Shown: piece by piece, positions 35,479 to 44,218 of the stretch
How positions within the stretch are numbered: the stretch's first letter is position 1
Layout of the letters: each line of letters opens with the position of its first letter
Source: G963422595 sp963422595
GTDB taxonomy: Bacteria; Pseudomonadota; Gammaproteobacteria; UBA4575
Assembly: GCA_963422595.1 (NCBI GenBank)
Contig: OY730298.1
Span: 186,001-250,000 of the forward strand
Length of the DNA stretch: 64,000 bases
Reading direction: 5' to 3'
Translations under genes and position numbers: made by a program
Notes under the pieces: generated by a model
The model's database searches: none
Told to the model about the DNA's origin: nothing
The model's input: only the letters and a program-made list of their open reading frames with translations

Positions 35479-36784
35479 TAAGGCATCCATATATTTCCTT
35501 GTGATGCTGATGACTTGTGTGCTCACGACTGGCACGCTTGCCGGCGGCGCAAACGCAAAAACGTTAGATCAGATCGTGGCGGTCGTGGAAGAAGACGTCA
35601 TTACGGAAAGCGAATTACGGCAGCGGGTGCAGGTCTTAGTGCAGCAGTTCAGTAACAGGAGCGGCGCTTTACCACCTGAAGACGTGTTGATTGAGCAAGT
35701 TTTACAGCGTTTGATCGTAGAGCGCCTACAGCTTCAACTCGCCGAACATAGAGGCATACAAATTGATGACTTAAGCCTGGACCAAGCTATGCGTAACCTG
35801 GCAAAGCGTAATAATGTGACGCCGGAACAGTTCCGCGAGGTGCTACTACAACAAGAGCTTGATTACGTCGCCTTCAGGGAGCAAATTCGCACTGAAATGG
35901 TGTTAGAACAACTGCGTCGACGTACCATAGACGAAAGCGTACAAGTAACGGATAACGAAATTGAGGAGTTGGTAACTACATCCGATGAAGATATCCTCAA
36001 AAAAGAATACGAATATCATATTGCGCATATATTGGTCGAAGTTCCCGAAAACCCGAAACCAGAGCAGATCGAAAAATCAAAACACCGTTCTGTCTTAGTG
36101 CACGACCGAGCAGTCTCTGGAAACAACTTTACGCAACTCGCGATCTCCGCCTCTGACGCTCAGGACGCGCTGCAAGGCGGTGACTTAGGTTGGCGCAACA
36201 AGGCTCAGATCCCGGAAGTTTTTTTACGGCAAGTAGAACAGATGCTGCCTGGAGACGTGAGTAAAATCGCCTCAAGCCCGGCAGGATTTCATATCTTTAA
36301 GATGCTGGACAGACGTGAAATAAAAGACACTATGGTCAATCAGGTTTTATGCCGTCACATACTTTTGCGTACTAATGCGTTATTGAATGATGATGCGGCA
36401 AAAATAAAGCTGCAAACGCTAAAATCTGAAATCGAACAGGGCGAGGACTTTGGCAAGCTGGCGCGCAAGCACTCCGACGATCCGGGCAGCGCTGTCAATG
36501 GCGGAAGGTTAGACTGGTCAATTTCCAGCAATTTTACGCCAAAATTTCAGGAGATGGTGGATAGTCTGGAAGCACGACAAATCAGTGAACCGTTTCAAAC
36601 TGTTTATGGGTGGCACATCGTGCAACTACTTGACACCAGAAGACATGATAATACCCAAGAAGCCATGCGCGCGGAAGCGCGTGAACAAATCAGGCAACGA
36701 AAAATTGAAGAACAAACTGAATTATGGCTAAGACAGCTGCGAGATGAGAGTTATATTGAAAATCGGTTGCTTAACCCCAAATAG
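35459..36784 (+). CDS. surA: Periplasmic chaperone and peptidyl-prolyl isomerase SurA
   Basis: 441 residues from ATG 35459, or one less from ATG 35462. SurA escorts unfolded outer-membrane proteins, including LptD. This start gives a signal peptide (MSIYASKASIYFLVMLMTC...). The longer frame from 35393 would place 22 residues before it. SurA_N starts at ALDQIVAVV-like TLDQIVAVVEEDVITESEL. Two parvulin domains follow, beginning EYHIAHILVEVPE and CRHILLRTNALL. The second keeps GGRLDW and YGWHIVQLLD. The start overlaps lptD by 20 bases, so the two are translationally coupled. Confidence 0.95.
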   Translation: MMSIYASKASIYFLVMLMTCVLTTGTLAGGANAKTLDQIVAVVEEDVITESELRQRVQVLVQQFSNRSGALPPEDVLIEQVLQRLIVERLQLQLAEHRGIQIDDLSLDQAMRNLAKRNNVTPEQFREVLLQQELDYVAFREQIRTEMVLEQLRRRTIDESVQVTDNEIEELVTTSDEDILKKEYEYHIAHILVEVPENPKPEQIEKSKHRSVLVHDRAVSGNNFTQLAISASDAQDALQGGDLGWRNKAQIPEVFLRQVEQMLPGDVSKIASSPAGFHIFKMLDRREIKDTMVNQVLCRHILLRTNALLNDDAAKIKLQTLKSEIEQGEDFGKLARKHSDDPGSAVNGGRLDWSISSNFTPKFQEMVDSLEARQISEPFQTVYGWHIVQLLDTRRHDNTQEAMRAEAREQIRQRKIEEQTELWLRQLRDESYIENRLLNPK

Positions 36785-36853
36785 GTTTCTTTAGTTTTCG
36801 CCACTCCTTAACTGTAAGATTGTTCCCGTACCTCCTCCTGAAACTGCGCGTAC

Positions 36854-37864
36854 ATGCAACCTTCGCTGCAAATTGCCGTCACGCCTGGCGAACCTGCGGG
36901 AATTGGTCCTGAAATAACGCTGAAGCTCGCCAAGCAAACGCTACCGTTTGAAATCGTGGCAGTAGCCAATATACGCATGCTGGAACAACTGGCGCATCGA
37001 CTCAACATAGGGGTACGTATTAATGAGTTTAACCCCGATACAGAGATTGCGTGTCACGTTCCAGGCAACCTTAGCGTGATAGACGTTTCGATGGTGAAAC
37101 CGGTGGTCGCGGGAAACGTTAATGTGGAAAACTCCAACTACGTGATCGAAACTCTAAACACCGCGATTGACTTAGTAAAGAACGACACTTGCCAGGCCTT
37201 AACCACCGGCCCCGTGCAGAAAAGTATCATCAACGCAGGAGGAATTCCGTTTGCCGGGCATACAGAATTCATCGCCGAATATACAGGCGGGTATCCGGTG
37301 ATGCTATTAACCGACGAAGCCTCTAAAAACGCATCGGAGCATAAACTCAGAGTCGCCTTAGTGACTACGCATTTGGCAATCGCCGAGGTCGCAGCACATA
37401 TTACACCGGAACGCATAGAACACGTGCTGCGCGTCTTACATCAGGAATTAATTCAGCGCTTCGGCATTGCACACCCCTTTATATGCGTTTGCGGTTTAAA
37501 TCCGCACGCCGGCGAAGGTGGTTATTGCGGCACCGAAGAAATAGAATTCATCGGCCCGTTGCTCGCAAAATTACGCGCTCGTGGTATGCACGTAGAGGGG
37601 CCAATTTCCGCAGACGTTGCGTTCACCAAAAAAAACCTTATGAATAAAGACGCGATCGTCGCCATGTATCATGACCAGGGCTTGCCAGTGATTAAACATA
37701 GTGATTTTGGAGGTATTGTTAACGTCACGCTTGGCTTGCCAATCATTCGCACCTCGGTAGACCACGGCACGGCTCTAAACATCGCCGGACAGGGCATCGC
37801 CGACGTCGGCAGTTTACAAAGGGCAGTATCTCTGGCAGCGAAATTGGCAAGCAACGACTGCTAA
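36854..37864 (+). CDS. pdxA: 4-hydroxythreonine-4-phosphate dehydrogenase
   Basis: 336 residues. PdxA oxidises 4-phosphohydroxy-L-threonine in the DXP-dependent pyridoxal phosphate pathway. The N-terminal motif is VTPGEPAGIGPEI. Metal-binding histidines are expected in GIPFAGHTEF, in the HPFICVCGLNPHAGEGG region, and in AMYHDQGLPVIKH. It follows surA by 69 bases in the usual gammaproteobacterial order, but two extra genes separate it from rsmA. No strong SD is seen before ATG 36854. Confidence 0.96.
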   Translation: MQPSLQIAVTPGEPAGIGPEITLKLAKQTLPFEIVAVANIRMLEQLAHRLNIGVRINEFNPDTEIACHVPGNLSVIDVSMVKPVVAGNVNVENSNYVIETLNTAIDLVKNDTCQALTTGPVQKSIINAGGIPFAGHTEFIAEYTGGYPVMLLTDEASKNASEHKLRVALVTTHLAIAEVAAHITPERIEHVLRVLHQELIQRFGIAHPFICVCGLNPHAGEGGYCGTEEIEFIGPLLAKLRARGMHVEGPISADVAFTKKNLMNKDAIVAMYHDQGLPVIKHSDFGGIVNVTLGLPIIRTSVDHGTALNIAGQGIADVGSLQRAVSLAAKLASNDC

Positions 37865-37888
37865 TCAACAGCAACGAACGGGAATAAT

Positions 37889-38266
37889 ATGGCTAAACTA
37901 ACACTTGCTGCCCGCCAGGCGTGGGAACAACGTAATGAACGTACGGTACTTACTACGTGCAGTGCGGATAATGTCCCTAATTCAATATGGGTAATCTGCA
38001 CAAAACTTATCAATGATGAACAATTCGTGATCGCGAATAACTCTTTCCAAAAAACTCTGGACAATATCAACCTCGGTAGCAAAGGTTCTCTGCTATACAT
38101 TGCGCCTGAGCGCGAAGCCTATCAGGTAAAGGGTTCGCTTGAGTATCATACCAGCGGCATCATCTATGCAAACATGAAAAAATGGCTGGATCCGAAATTC
38201 TCTGGTAAAGGCGCATTGGTTTTGAGTATCGAAGAGGTGTATTACGGCGCCGACCGGGTCGTTTAA
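37889..38266 (+). CDS. Pyridoxamine 5'-phosphate oxidase-family flavin-binding protein
   Basis: 125 residues with the split-barrel pattern of small PNPOx-like proteins: VLTTCSADNVPNSIWVICTKL, then FVIANNSFQKTLDNINLGSKGSLLYI, and a C-terminal GALVLSIEEVYYGAD. These bind FMN, F420 or haem; true PNPOx is about 210 residues, so this is not obviously PdxH. It starts 24 bases after pdxA, within an operon where rsmA normally comes next. A link to B6 metabolism is only suggested by position. Confidence 0.75.
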   Translation: MAKLTLAARQAWEQRNERTVLTTCSADNVPNSIWVICTKLINDEQFVIANNSFQKTLDNINLGSKGSLLYIAPEREAYQVKGSLEYHTSGIIYANMKKWLDPKFSGKGALVLSIEEVYYGADRVV

Positions 38267-38278
38267 TGGACATGCTGC

Positions 38279-38857
38279 ATGCGATCTGAGAAAACTACTC
38301 TTTTCCTGATTGTGCTGTTAGCGTGCTGTACCTCGCCGCTGGTAACCGCGGGGCTGGTAGATCGTATGATCACTATAACCAGTGATGATAGCTTCGATAT
38401 AGCCGACGGCAGCACTATTAAATTTAAATTTCGGCCGCTTACCGAAGAAGCGTTGGCTTTGGAAATTACCAGAAACGCAACGTCCTTAGGGGTTGCCTAC
38501 CTCGGTCAAGTCCAACTCAAAGAAAACGTGACGGCACTGACGGCACTGCGTGCTATCGCGGAGCAAATCGGCAAGAGTCTAAACCTGAGCTTCGGCGTAA
38601 TTGCCGATTCAAATACTTCCGAAGCCCTTAAGGCGAATGAAATATTACTACTTTACCATCCCGAGGTCACGATCACGCTGATACTCGCCAAACCTAACGA
38701 GCAAAGCCTGTACGAGATCATATGTGCCTATACGCTAAGAGAGACGGAAATCACCGAGTCCGATAACGCGCAAACCAGCTCTAAAGACCAGGCCGTGGTC
38801 ACGCCTACTGATAAAAAGCCAGCTATAGCGGCTGACGGTGGAGCTGACTCTGACTAA
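38279..38857 (+). CDS. Exported protein of unknown function
   Basis: 192 residues, not recognised. The N-terminus MRSEKTTLFLIVLLACCTSPLVTA is a signal peptide. The middle part (TALTALRAIAEQIGKSLNLSFG, then LLYHPEVTITLILAKPNEQSLYEIICAYTL) has the look of a small alpha/beta domain. The last 40 residues are polar and low-complexity (SSKDQAVVTPTDKKPAIAADG). It starts 12 bases after the PNPOx-like gene, so the pair form an insert between pdxA and rsmA. No function is assigned. Confidence 0.6.
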   Translation: MRSEKTTLFLIVLLACCTSPLVTAGLVDRMITITSDDSFDIADGSTIKFKFRPLTEEALALEITRNATSLGVAYLGQVQLKENVTALTALRAIAEQIGKSLNLSFGVIADSNTSEALKANEILLLYHPEVTITLILAKPNEQSLYEIICAYTLRETEITESDNAQTSSKDQAVVTPTDKKPAIAADGGADSD

Positions 38858-38966
38858 GTGGTGCCTGAACATGTGCTGTGCTCAAGAATCGTGTCCATCG
38901 GGAAGATGCGAATCGCGTCTTGAGTAGCAACCGAATTCCAAACCCCCGCGCAAGATTCTATTAGTG

Positions 38967-39743
38967 ATGCAAAAACTGCGCAAACGCTTTGGACAACATG
39001 TACTGACGGACAAAAACACCATAGCCGATATCGTGCAAACGATTCATCCCGTACCACGACAAATTATTTGTGAAATAGGGCCTGGTCTCGGTGCCATCAC
39101 CCTGCCTATACTAAAAAAAGTCGGGGCTTTGCATGCAATAGAAATTGATCGGGATCTTTGCAGTGCGCTGTTGGAGAAGTGTAAAAATGTGGGCAAATTA
39201 ACGCTACATCAAAACGACGCGTTGCATTTTGATTTTAATGACCTGGCCAGCGCCGGCCGCCCCATGCGTTTAATTGGCAACCTGCCCTACAACATCTCCA
39301 CGCCGTTATTATTTCATTTACTGCGATTTTCTAACGTCATTGCAGACATGCACTTCACGCTACAAAAAGAGGTGGTTGATCGTATCGTCTCCACTCCGGG
39401 CCAGGCGAGATACAGCCGTCTCAGCGTTATGGTGCAGAGTTATTATGGAGTCGAACGATTATTCGATATAACATCCAGCATGTTCACGCCGCCCCCAAAA
39501 GTGATGTCAAGCTTTATGCGTTTACTACCTCATGCCATTGGGACAATGGAAATTATCAATCGAGCATTGTTTGATAACATCATTGCAAGCGCATTTCAGC
39601 AACGGCGCAAAACTGTCAGGAATAGCCTAGCCTCAATGGTCTCGACCAACCAGTTGCGGCAAGCCCGTATTGATCCAAACCAACGTCCCCAGGAAATCTC
39701 TATACGACAATACATAACGCTGGCAAACCAGCTATCCAATTAG
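38967..39743 (+). CDS. rsmA: 16S rRNA dimethyladenosine transferase
   Basis: 258 residues from ATG 38967 (a GTG lies one codon upstream). Also known as KsgA, it dimethylates A1518 and A1519 in the 3' helix of 16S rRNA. The N-terminus has the conserved RFGQHVLTDKN. SAM-binding motif I is EIGPGLGAITLP, and the adenine-methyltransferase motif IV is NLPYNISTPL. The C-terminal basic helix region AFQQRRKTVRNSLA is typical. In the related order pdxA directly precedes it; here about 1.1 kb intervenes. Confidence 0.96.
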   Translation: MQKLRKRFGQHVLTDKNTIADIVQTIHPVPRQIICEIGPGLGAITLPILKKVGALHAIEIDRDLCSALLEKCKNVGKLTLHQNDALHFDFNDLASAGRPMRLIGNLPYNISTPLLFHLLRFSNVIADMHFTLQKEVVDRIVSTPGQARYSRLSVMVQSYYGVERLFDITSSMFTPPPKVMSSFMRLLPHAIGTMEIINRALFDNIIASAFQQRRKTVRNSLASMVSTNQLRQARIDPNQRPQEISIRQYITLANQLSN

Positions 39744-39875
39744 ATATTTTTTCGATTACTTGTCAAATTTTTTAGAATTGCTAATTGCCGCAGGTGGTGT
39801 TGCAATAGCCAGGTTTCGGGCAGTAATTTCAACCATATCTGAGTTTTTGCGATTGAGAAGGTATAATAAAGTAAT

Positions 39876-40259
39876 ATGGATGAGTCAGCAGCACATAATA
39901 TCGACGTAAGCGTAGACAGTGCCTTTATAGAAGCCCAGTCAGATGAGCAGCAAAGTCGCTTCGTATTCGCCTATACCGTCACTATACATAATACCGGACT
40001 GGTACCGGCAAAGCTGGTAACACGACATTGGATTATCACGGACTCCAACGGTAAAACTCAGGAAGTAAAAGGGGAAGGAGTTGTGGGCGAACAACCATAT
40101 CTGCGTCCGGGGGAGGCTTTTCAATATACCAGTGGCACGATGTTAGAGACCCCTGTAGGCACCATGCAGGGTAGCTATCAAATGATTGCCGATGATGGCA
40201 CCGAGTTTGACGCGGAGATCAATGCGTTTACTTTAGCAGCTCCACATGTTTTACACTAA
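39876..40259 (+). CDS. apaG: ApaG (DUF525) protein
   Basis: 127 residues, a single DUF525 beta-sandwich like E. coli ApaG. Conserved blocks are FAYTVTIHNTGLVPAKLVTR, HWIITDSNGKTQEVKGEGVVGEQP and YLRPGEAFQYTSGTMLETPVG. The molecular role of ApaG is not firmly established. It sits between rsmA and apaH as in E. coli, separated from rsmA by 132 bases and from apaH by 130. Confidence 0.94.
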   Translation: MDESAAHNIDVSVDSAFIEAQSDEQQSRFVFAYTVTIHNTGLVPAKLVTRHWIITDSNGKTQEVKGEGVVGEQPYLRPGEAFQYTSGTMLETPVGTMQGSYQMIADDGTEFDAEINAFTLAAPHVLH

Positions 40260-40389
40260 GCAACCATCACTTGTTTTGTTTGCATTCGGCAGTCTTTCGC
40301 TATCTGCCGCAACGATGTAGTTTGTCGGTGCCAGTGTTGCTTTCGCGCCATCGTCACAACGCATGGTGGCGTTAACTTAAATCGTATCC

Positions 40390-41241
40390 ATGGCCATTTA
40401 TGCGATTGGAGACGTGCAAGGCTGTTTTGATGAGCTGAGTACATTAATCGGGAAAATATCTTTCAATCCAAAGCTGGACTGCCTGTGGTTTGCGGGAGAC
40501 CTGGTCAGCCGCGGGCCTAAATCCCTGGAGACTTTACGCTGGGTAAAATCACTGGGCAATGCGGCGATTACGGTGTTAGGAAATCATGACCTGCATTTAC
40601 TCGCCGCCTTTGCGGGCGTTAAGAAAATTGATGAATACAGCAGCTTATACCCGGTGTTACAGGCGCAAGACGCGAAGGAATTGTTCAATTGGCTAAGACA
40701 ACGTCCGCTGATGCACTATGATCCTGAGTTTAACACTGCTATGGTTCACGCTGGTTTGCCACCGCAATGGAAAATCGATCAGGCATTATCCCGAGCAGCA
40801 GAAGTGGAAGAAATACTGCGCTGCCGACAATATAAAGACTTTCTGGACAATATGTATGGAGAAAAACCTGACCGCTGGGGGGAAACGCTTAACGGCTGGG
40901 AGCGGTTGCGGGTAATCACTAATGCCTTCACGCGAATGCGCTATTGCAGCACCGATGGCAGAATGAATTTCAGCGATAAGGGGCCGCCAGGCACACAAAC
41001 TTCCGGGCTGCAACCCTGGTACGCCATTAACGCGCGTAACAGTCAAAATACCACCATCGTGTTCGGGCACTGGTCGACTTTAGGGCACTATACGGGACAC
41101 AACGTCATCGCCATTGATACCGGATGTCTCTGGGGAGGAGTTTTAACTGCGATCAGAATTGATGACCCGCAAAAAAACATATTTCAAGTGCCGTGCGAAG
41201 CGAAACTTACCATTCCAAGTACCGCCAAATTTGCCAAATAG
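40390..41241 (+). CDS. apaH: Diadenosine tetraphosphatase (Ap4A hydrolase)
   Basis: 283 residues of the calcineurin-type metallophosphatases. ApaH splits Ap4A and related dinucleotides, and removes Np4 caps from RNA in E. coli. Metal and phosphate motifs are visible in order: YAIGDVQGCFDEL (GDxxG), WFAGDLVSRGP (GDxxxRG), VLGNHDLHLLA (GNHD), and later VFGHWSTLG. Length matches E. coli ApaH. A 282-base stretch without a gene follows before folA on the other strand. Confidence 0.96.
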   Translation: MAIYAIGDVQGCFDELSTLIGKISFNPKLDCLWFAGDLVSRGPKSLETLRWVKSLGNAAITVLGNHDLHLLAAFAGVKKIDEYSSLYPVLQAQDAKELFNWLRQRPLMHYDPEFNTAMVHAGLPPQWKIDQALSRAAEVEEILRCRQYKDFLDNMYGEKPDRWGETLNGWERLRVITNAFTRMRYCSTDGRMNFSDKGPPGTQTSGLQPWYAINARNSQNTTIVFGHWSTLGHYTGHNVIAIDTGCLWGGVLTAIRIDDPQKNIFQVPCEAKLTIPSTAKFAK

Positions 41242-41523
41242 CTCATTAAAACCACAGATTGGTATTCCCGAACGGTGTCGCACCTGAAGCGTGAAAAACG
41301 CACTGGATACATTAAACATGCTTAGTGGTAAAGAATGCAGACCACCATACGTTGGGAGATGGAGGCATCTACGCAAGCGAATCGTCATCACCATGATAAG
41401 GCAAAATATTTCCCTTGCCATTAAAGTTACGTAATTTGTCGGATCTAATGCGCCACGCGGTACAGAGTTTGCAGTTAAAAAACTCTGCCGGATGGCATCT
41501 GCGGCAAGCGAATATGCGCGAGA
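41242..41523. other. Gene-free stretch between apaH and folA
   Basis: 282 bases with no supported gene. An inverted repeat CAGAGTTT/AAACTCTG (41463-41470 and 41480-41487) lies 36 bases downstream of the folA stop and could be a weak folA terminator, but it lacks an adjoining T-run. Confidence 0.35.
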
Positions 41524-42015
41524 CTACTGCGGAACTCGGCGATACTGAACGAATTCCATATCGAATTTATTGTGCTCGTCTTTAGCACGAAACTCGCGCG
41601 TCATCTCTTGCCAATCGGAGCGCTGCCATGCGGGGAAATAAACGTCTCCTGCCAACCTGACCTGCACGATCGTCATATACATACGCTTAGCTATTGGCAG
41701 GGCGTAGCGGTATACTTCAGCCCCACCGATCACAAACACGGTCGTGGAGTCTCTGGTGGCATCAGCGACTTGTTCCCAGCTGGTAGCGATAAAACAGCCT
41801 CTTCTGTCATAGTGTTTGTCGCGCGTGAGCACGATGTGTTGGCGTCCCGGCAGAAAACCCGGTAGCGATTCAAAGGTCTTGCGCCCCATTACTATTGGAT
41901 GCCCCATAGTTAATTTTTTAAAGCGTTGTAAATCTGCGGGTTGATGCCAGGGAATGCGGTTGTTGTAACCAATGAGGCGCTGCGGTGTCATCGCCACAGT
42001 AATCGCGATTTCCAT
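41524..42015 (-). CDS. folA: Dihydrofolate reductase
   Basis: 163 residues. It reduces dihydrofolate with NADPH and so regenerates the folate used by ThyA. The active-site region RIPWHQPADLQRFKKLT has Asp where E. coli has D27. The NADPH-binding motif MGRKTFESLPGFLPGR and VIGGAEVYRYAL are conserved. It lies 239 bases downstream of thyA on the same strand, in the common lgt-thyA-folA order. Confidence 0.95.
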   Translation of the reverse strand: MEIAITVAMTPQRLIGYNNRIPWHQPADLQRFKKLTMGHPIVMGRKTFESLPGFLPGRQHIVLTRDKHYDRRGCFIATSWEQVADATRDSTTVFVIGGAEVYRYALPIAKRMYMTIVQVRLAGDVYFPAWQRSDWQEMTREFRAKDEHNKFDMEFVQYRRVPQ

Positions 42016-42254
42016 GGCTTAGCCCGCAAATCGCATGCGCATCCAGAATTTTTGGCGAGAGGCTGGCGGCTTTGGCGCTGCTGCGATCGGCCAGGCATGA
42101 TGGCCGCAGCGACGGTTTGTGAGGACAACGAGCCAGACGGCAGCAACCTCGGCTACTAACCGATCGACTCTTGTCGCATACCAGCCAGGTTTGCCGATTA
42201 TTTGCATAGCATTGATGTGATTATGCAATGGCTGTTATGCACGCATCAGCGATA

Positions 42255-43049
42255 TTAAACGGCCACAGGCGCCGCAATATGCGCGTGACATTTATAATTG
42301 CGTAACTCAAAGTCTTCGTATGTAAAATCAAATATAGAGGTAACTTCCGAATTGATGCGCATTTCAGGTAAAGCGTAAGGAGTTCTGCGCAACTGTATAC
42401 GGGCTTGTTCAACGTGGTTGTTATATAGGTGCACGTCACCAAAGGTGTGTATAAATTCGCCTGCCTGATAGCCCGTTACATGCGCCACCATTTGCAGCAG
42501 CAGTGCATACGAAGAGATATTAAAAGGCACACCTAAAAACACGTCCGCGCTGCGTTGATAGAGTTGGCATGACAGTCGGTTCTGCGACACGTAAAATTGA
42601 AACAAGGCATGACAGGGAGGTAGGGCCATATCATCCAGTTCACCGACATTCCATGCGCTAATAATGTGTCTTCTGGATAAGGGGTTATTATTCAGGCCTT
42701 CAATCAAGCGACTAATCTGATCAACAGTCCCCCCCTTTGCAGTTTGCCAGTTGCGCCATTGGGCACCGTATACGCGACCTATGTCGCCATTTTCATCTGC
42801 CCATTCGTCCCAAATTGATACCCCGTGTCGATGCAACCAGGTGACGTTGGTTTCGCCGCGCAAAAACCATAACAATTCATGAATAATCGATTTCAGATGC
42901 AATCTTTTTGTGGTCAGCAGAGGAAAGCCATTACGCAGGTCAAAGCGCATTTGATAACCAAATACGGACAGCGTGCCGATACCGGTACGATCTCCTTTTT
43001 CTGCACCCTGTGTCATTACGTGGTGCAATAGTTCTAAATATTGCCGCAT
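42255..43049 (-). CDS. thyA: Thymidylate synthase
   Basis: 264 residues, the same length as E. coli ThyA. It methylates dUMP to dTMP with methylene-H4F, giving dihydrofolate for FolA. The catalytic cysteine is in ALPPCHALFQFYV. RSADVFLGVPFNISSYA and the C-terminal FEDFELRNYKCHAHI region (here YEDFELRNYKCHAHIAAP) are conserved. The N-terminus MRQYLELLHHVMTQGAEKGDRTGIGT is standard and fixes the start. Confidence 0.97.
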   Translation of the reverse strand: MRQYLELLHHVMTQGAEKGDRTGIGTLSVFGYQMRFDLRNGFPLLTTKRLHLKSIIHELLWFLRGETNVTWLHRHGVSIWDEWADENGDIGRVYGAQWRNWQTAKGGTVDQISRLIEGLNNNPLSRRHIISAWNVGELDDMALPPCHALFQFYVSQNRLSCQLYQRSADVFLGVPFNISSYALLLQMVAHVTGYQAGEFIHTFGDVHLYNNHVEQARIQLRRTPYALPEMRINSEVTSIFDFTYEDFELRNYKCHAHIAAPVAV

Positions 43050-43281
43050 AACTTAATTCACGTTAGCGCATAATAGACTGCTTTGCCTGATGCCGTTTTG
43101 AGCGCAGTAAACCAGAGCAGCAGTAACCACCTGACAAGACTATCGGCAATGGAAAGTGCCCCGGCTAAAAATCGGGCAAGTCGGGTTAAATATAAACGGC
43201 ATTGCCTGAGAATCTGCACGTCCTCTCATCTTAGATGCAAAGTGTATCATTGTTGATGGGCGGCCTTGTGTGCTACACCGC

Positions 43282-44079
43282 TTATTCGTCCTTTGTAATA
43301 CCGGGTTTATTATATGCCAACCATAGCATTGCCGCTCCCACCAAAACCATTGGAACAGACAGTGCCTGCCCTTGCGTCAGCCAGCCAAAAGCCAAATATC
43401 CAATGTGTCCGTCAGGTTCACGCGCAAATTCGACCAGCAACCTGAAGACGCCATACAACAACACGAACAAGCCCACTACCGCGCCAGCAGGACGCGATTT
43501 TTGCGCGAATATCCATACTATTGTGAACAGGACAAGGCCTTCTAAAAAGGCCTGATAAAGCTGCGATGGATGTCGCGCCAGTTCATCTACGTGTGGAAAT
43601 ACTATCGCCCACGGTGCATCCGTGGCTCGCCCCCATAGTTCTCCGTTAATAAAATTTCCGATGCGCCCGGCACCCAGACCAATAGGTACGCCCGGCGCTA
43701 CAAAATCGCACAGGCGTAAAAACCCATAGCTTTGTCTGCGTTGATAAAGCCATAAGGCAACGCTAACGCCCAGCAACCCGCCATGAAAACTCATGCCACC
43801 TTCCCAAATCCTGAATAAGTAAAGTGGGTGTTCTAAAAAATAGGAGAAGTGATAAAACAACACGGCACCTGCTCTCCCGCCGATAATCACGCCTACCATC
43901 CCATAAAACAGGATATCGCCCACCTCATCAGGTTGCGCTACGGTATGCTCCCGTCTGGCATGTATACGGCCTAACCACCAAAATGCTAAAAAGCCAATGG
44001 CGTACATCAACCCATACCACCTTAATTGTAACGGCCCGACAGATAAAATGACCGGATCTATTTCGGGAAAAGTCCACAT
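43282..44079 (-). CDS. lgt: Prolipoprotein diacylglyceryl transferase
   Basis: 265 residues from ATG 44079, about seven membrane segments. Lgt transfers diacylglycerol to the lipobox cysteine of prelipoproteins. The start MWTFPEIDPVILSVGPLQLRW matches the family; the frame reaches 44232 but the extra 51 residues do not. The essential GGMSFHGGLLG and GRIGNFINGELWGR motifs are both present. It is divergent from the YyaL-like gene, whose start (44219) would be overlapped by the longer frame. Confidence 0.95.
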   Translation of the reverse strand: MWTFPEIDPVILSVGPLQLRWYGLMYAIGFLAFWWLGRIHARREHTVAQPDEVGDILFYGMVGVIIGGRAGAVLFYHFSYFLEHPLYLFRIWEGGMSFHGGLLGVSVALWLYQRRQSYGFLRLCDFVAPGVPIGLGAGRIGNFINGELWGRATDAPWAIVFPHVDELARHPSQLYQAFLEGLVLFTIVWIFAQKSRPAGAVVGLFVLLYGVFRLLVEFAREPDGHIGYLAFGWLTQGQALSVPMVLVGAAMLWLAYNKPGITKDE

Positions 44080-44218
44080 GGGCGAAGCATACCATTTACA
44101 TGCCCGTGAACTGGATAAAACACGGATAGTTGCTATAAAATTCACATAACCTTGACGTTGAAAATGGTAATTCGCAAACACCGTGACATTTTGCCCGATT
44201 ATTTGAGAACATAGTGCC

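Noticed and set aside
43235..43555. Plus-strand 106-codon frame with an apparent signal peptide
   Set aside because: It is antisense to the 3' end of lgt, which is a certain gene.
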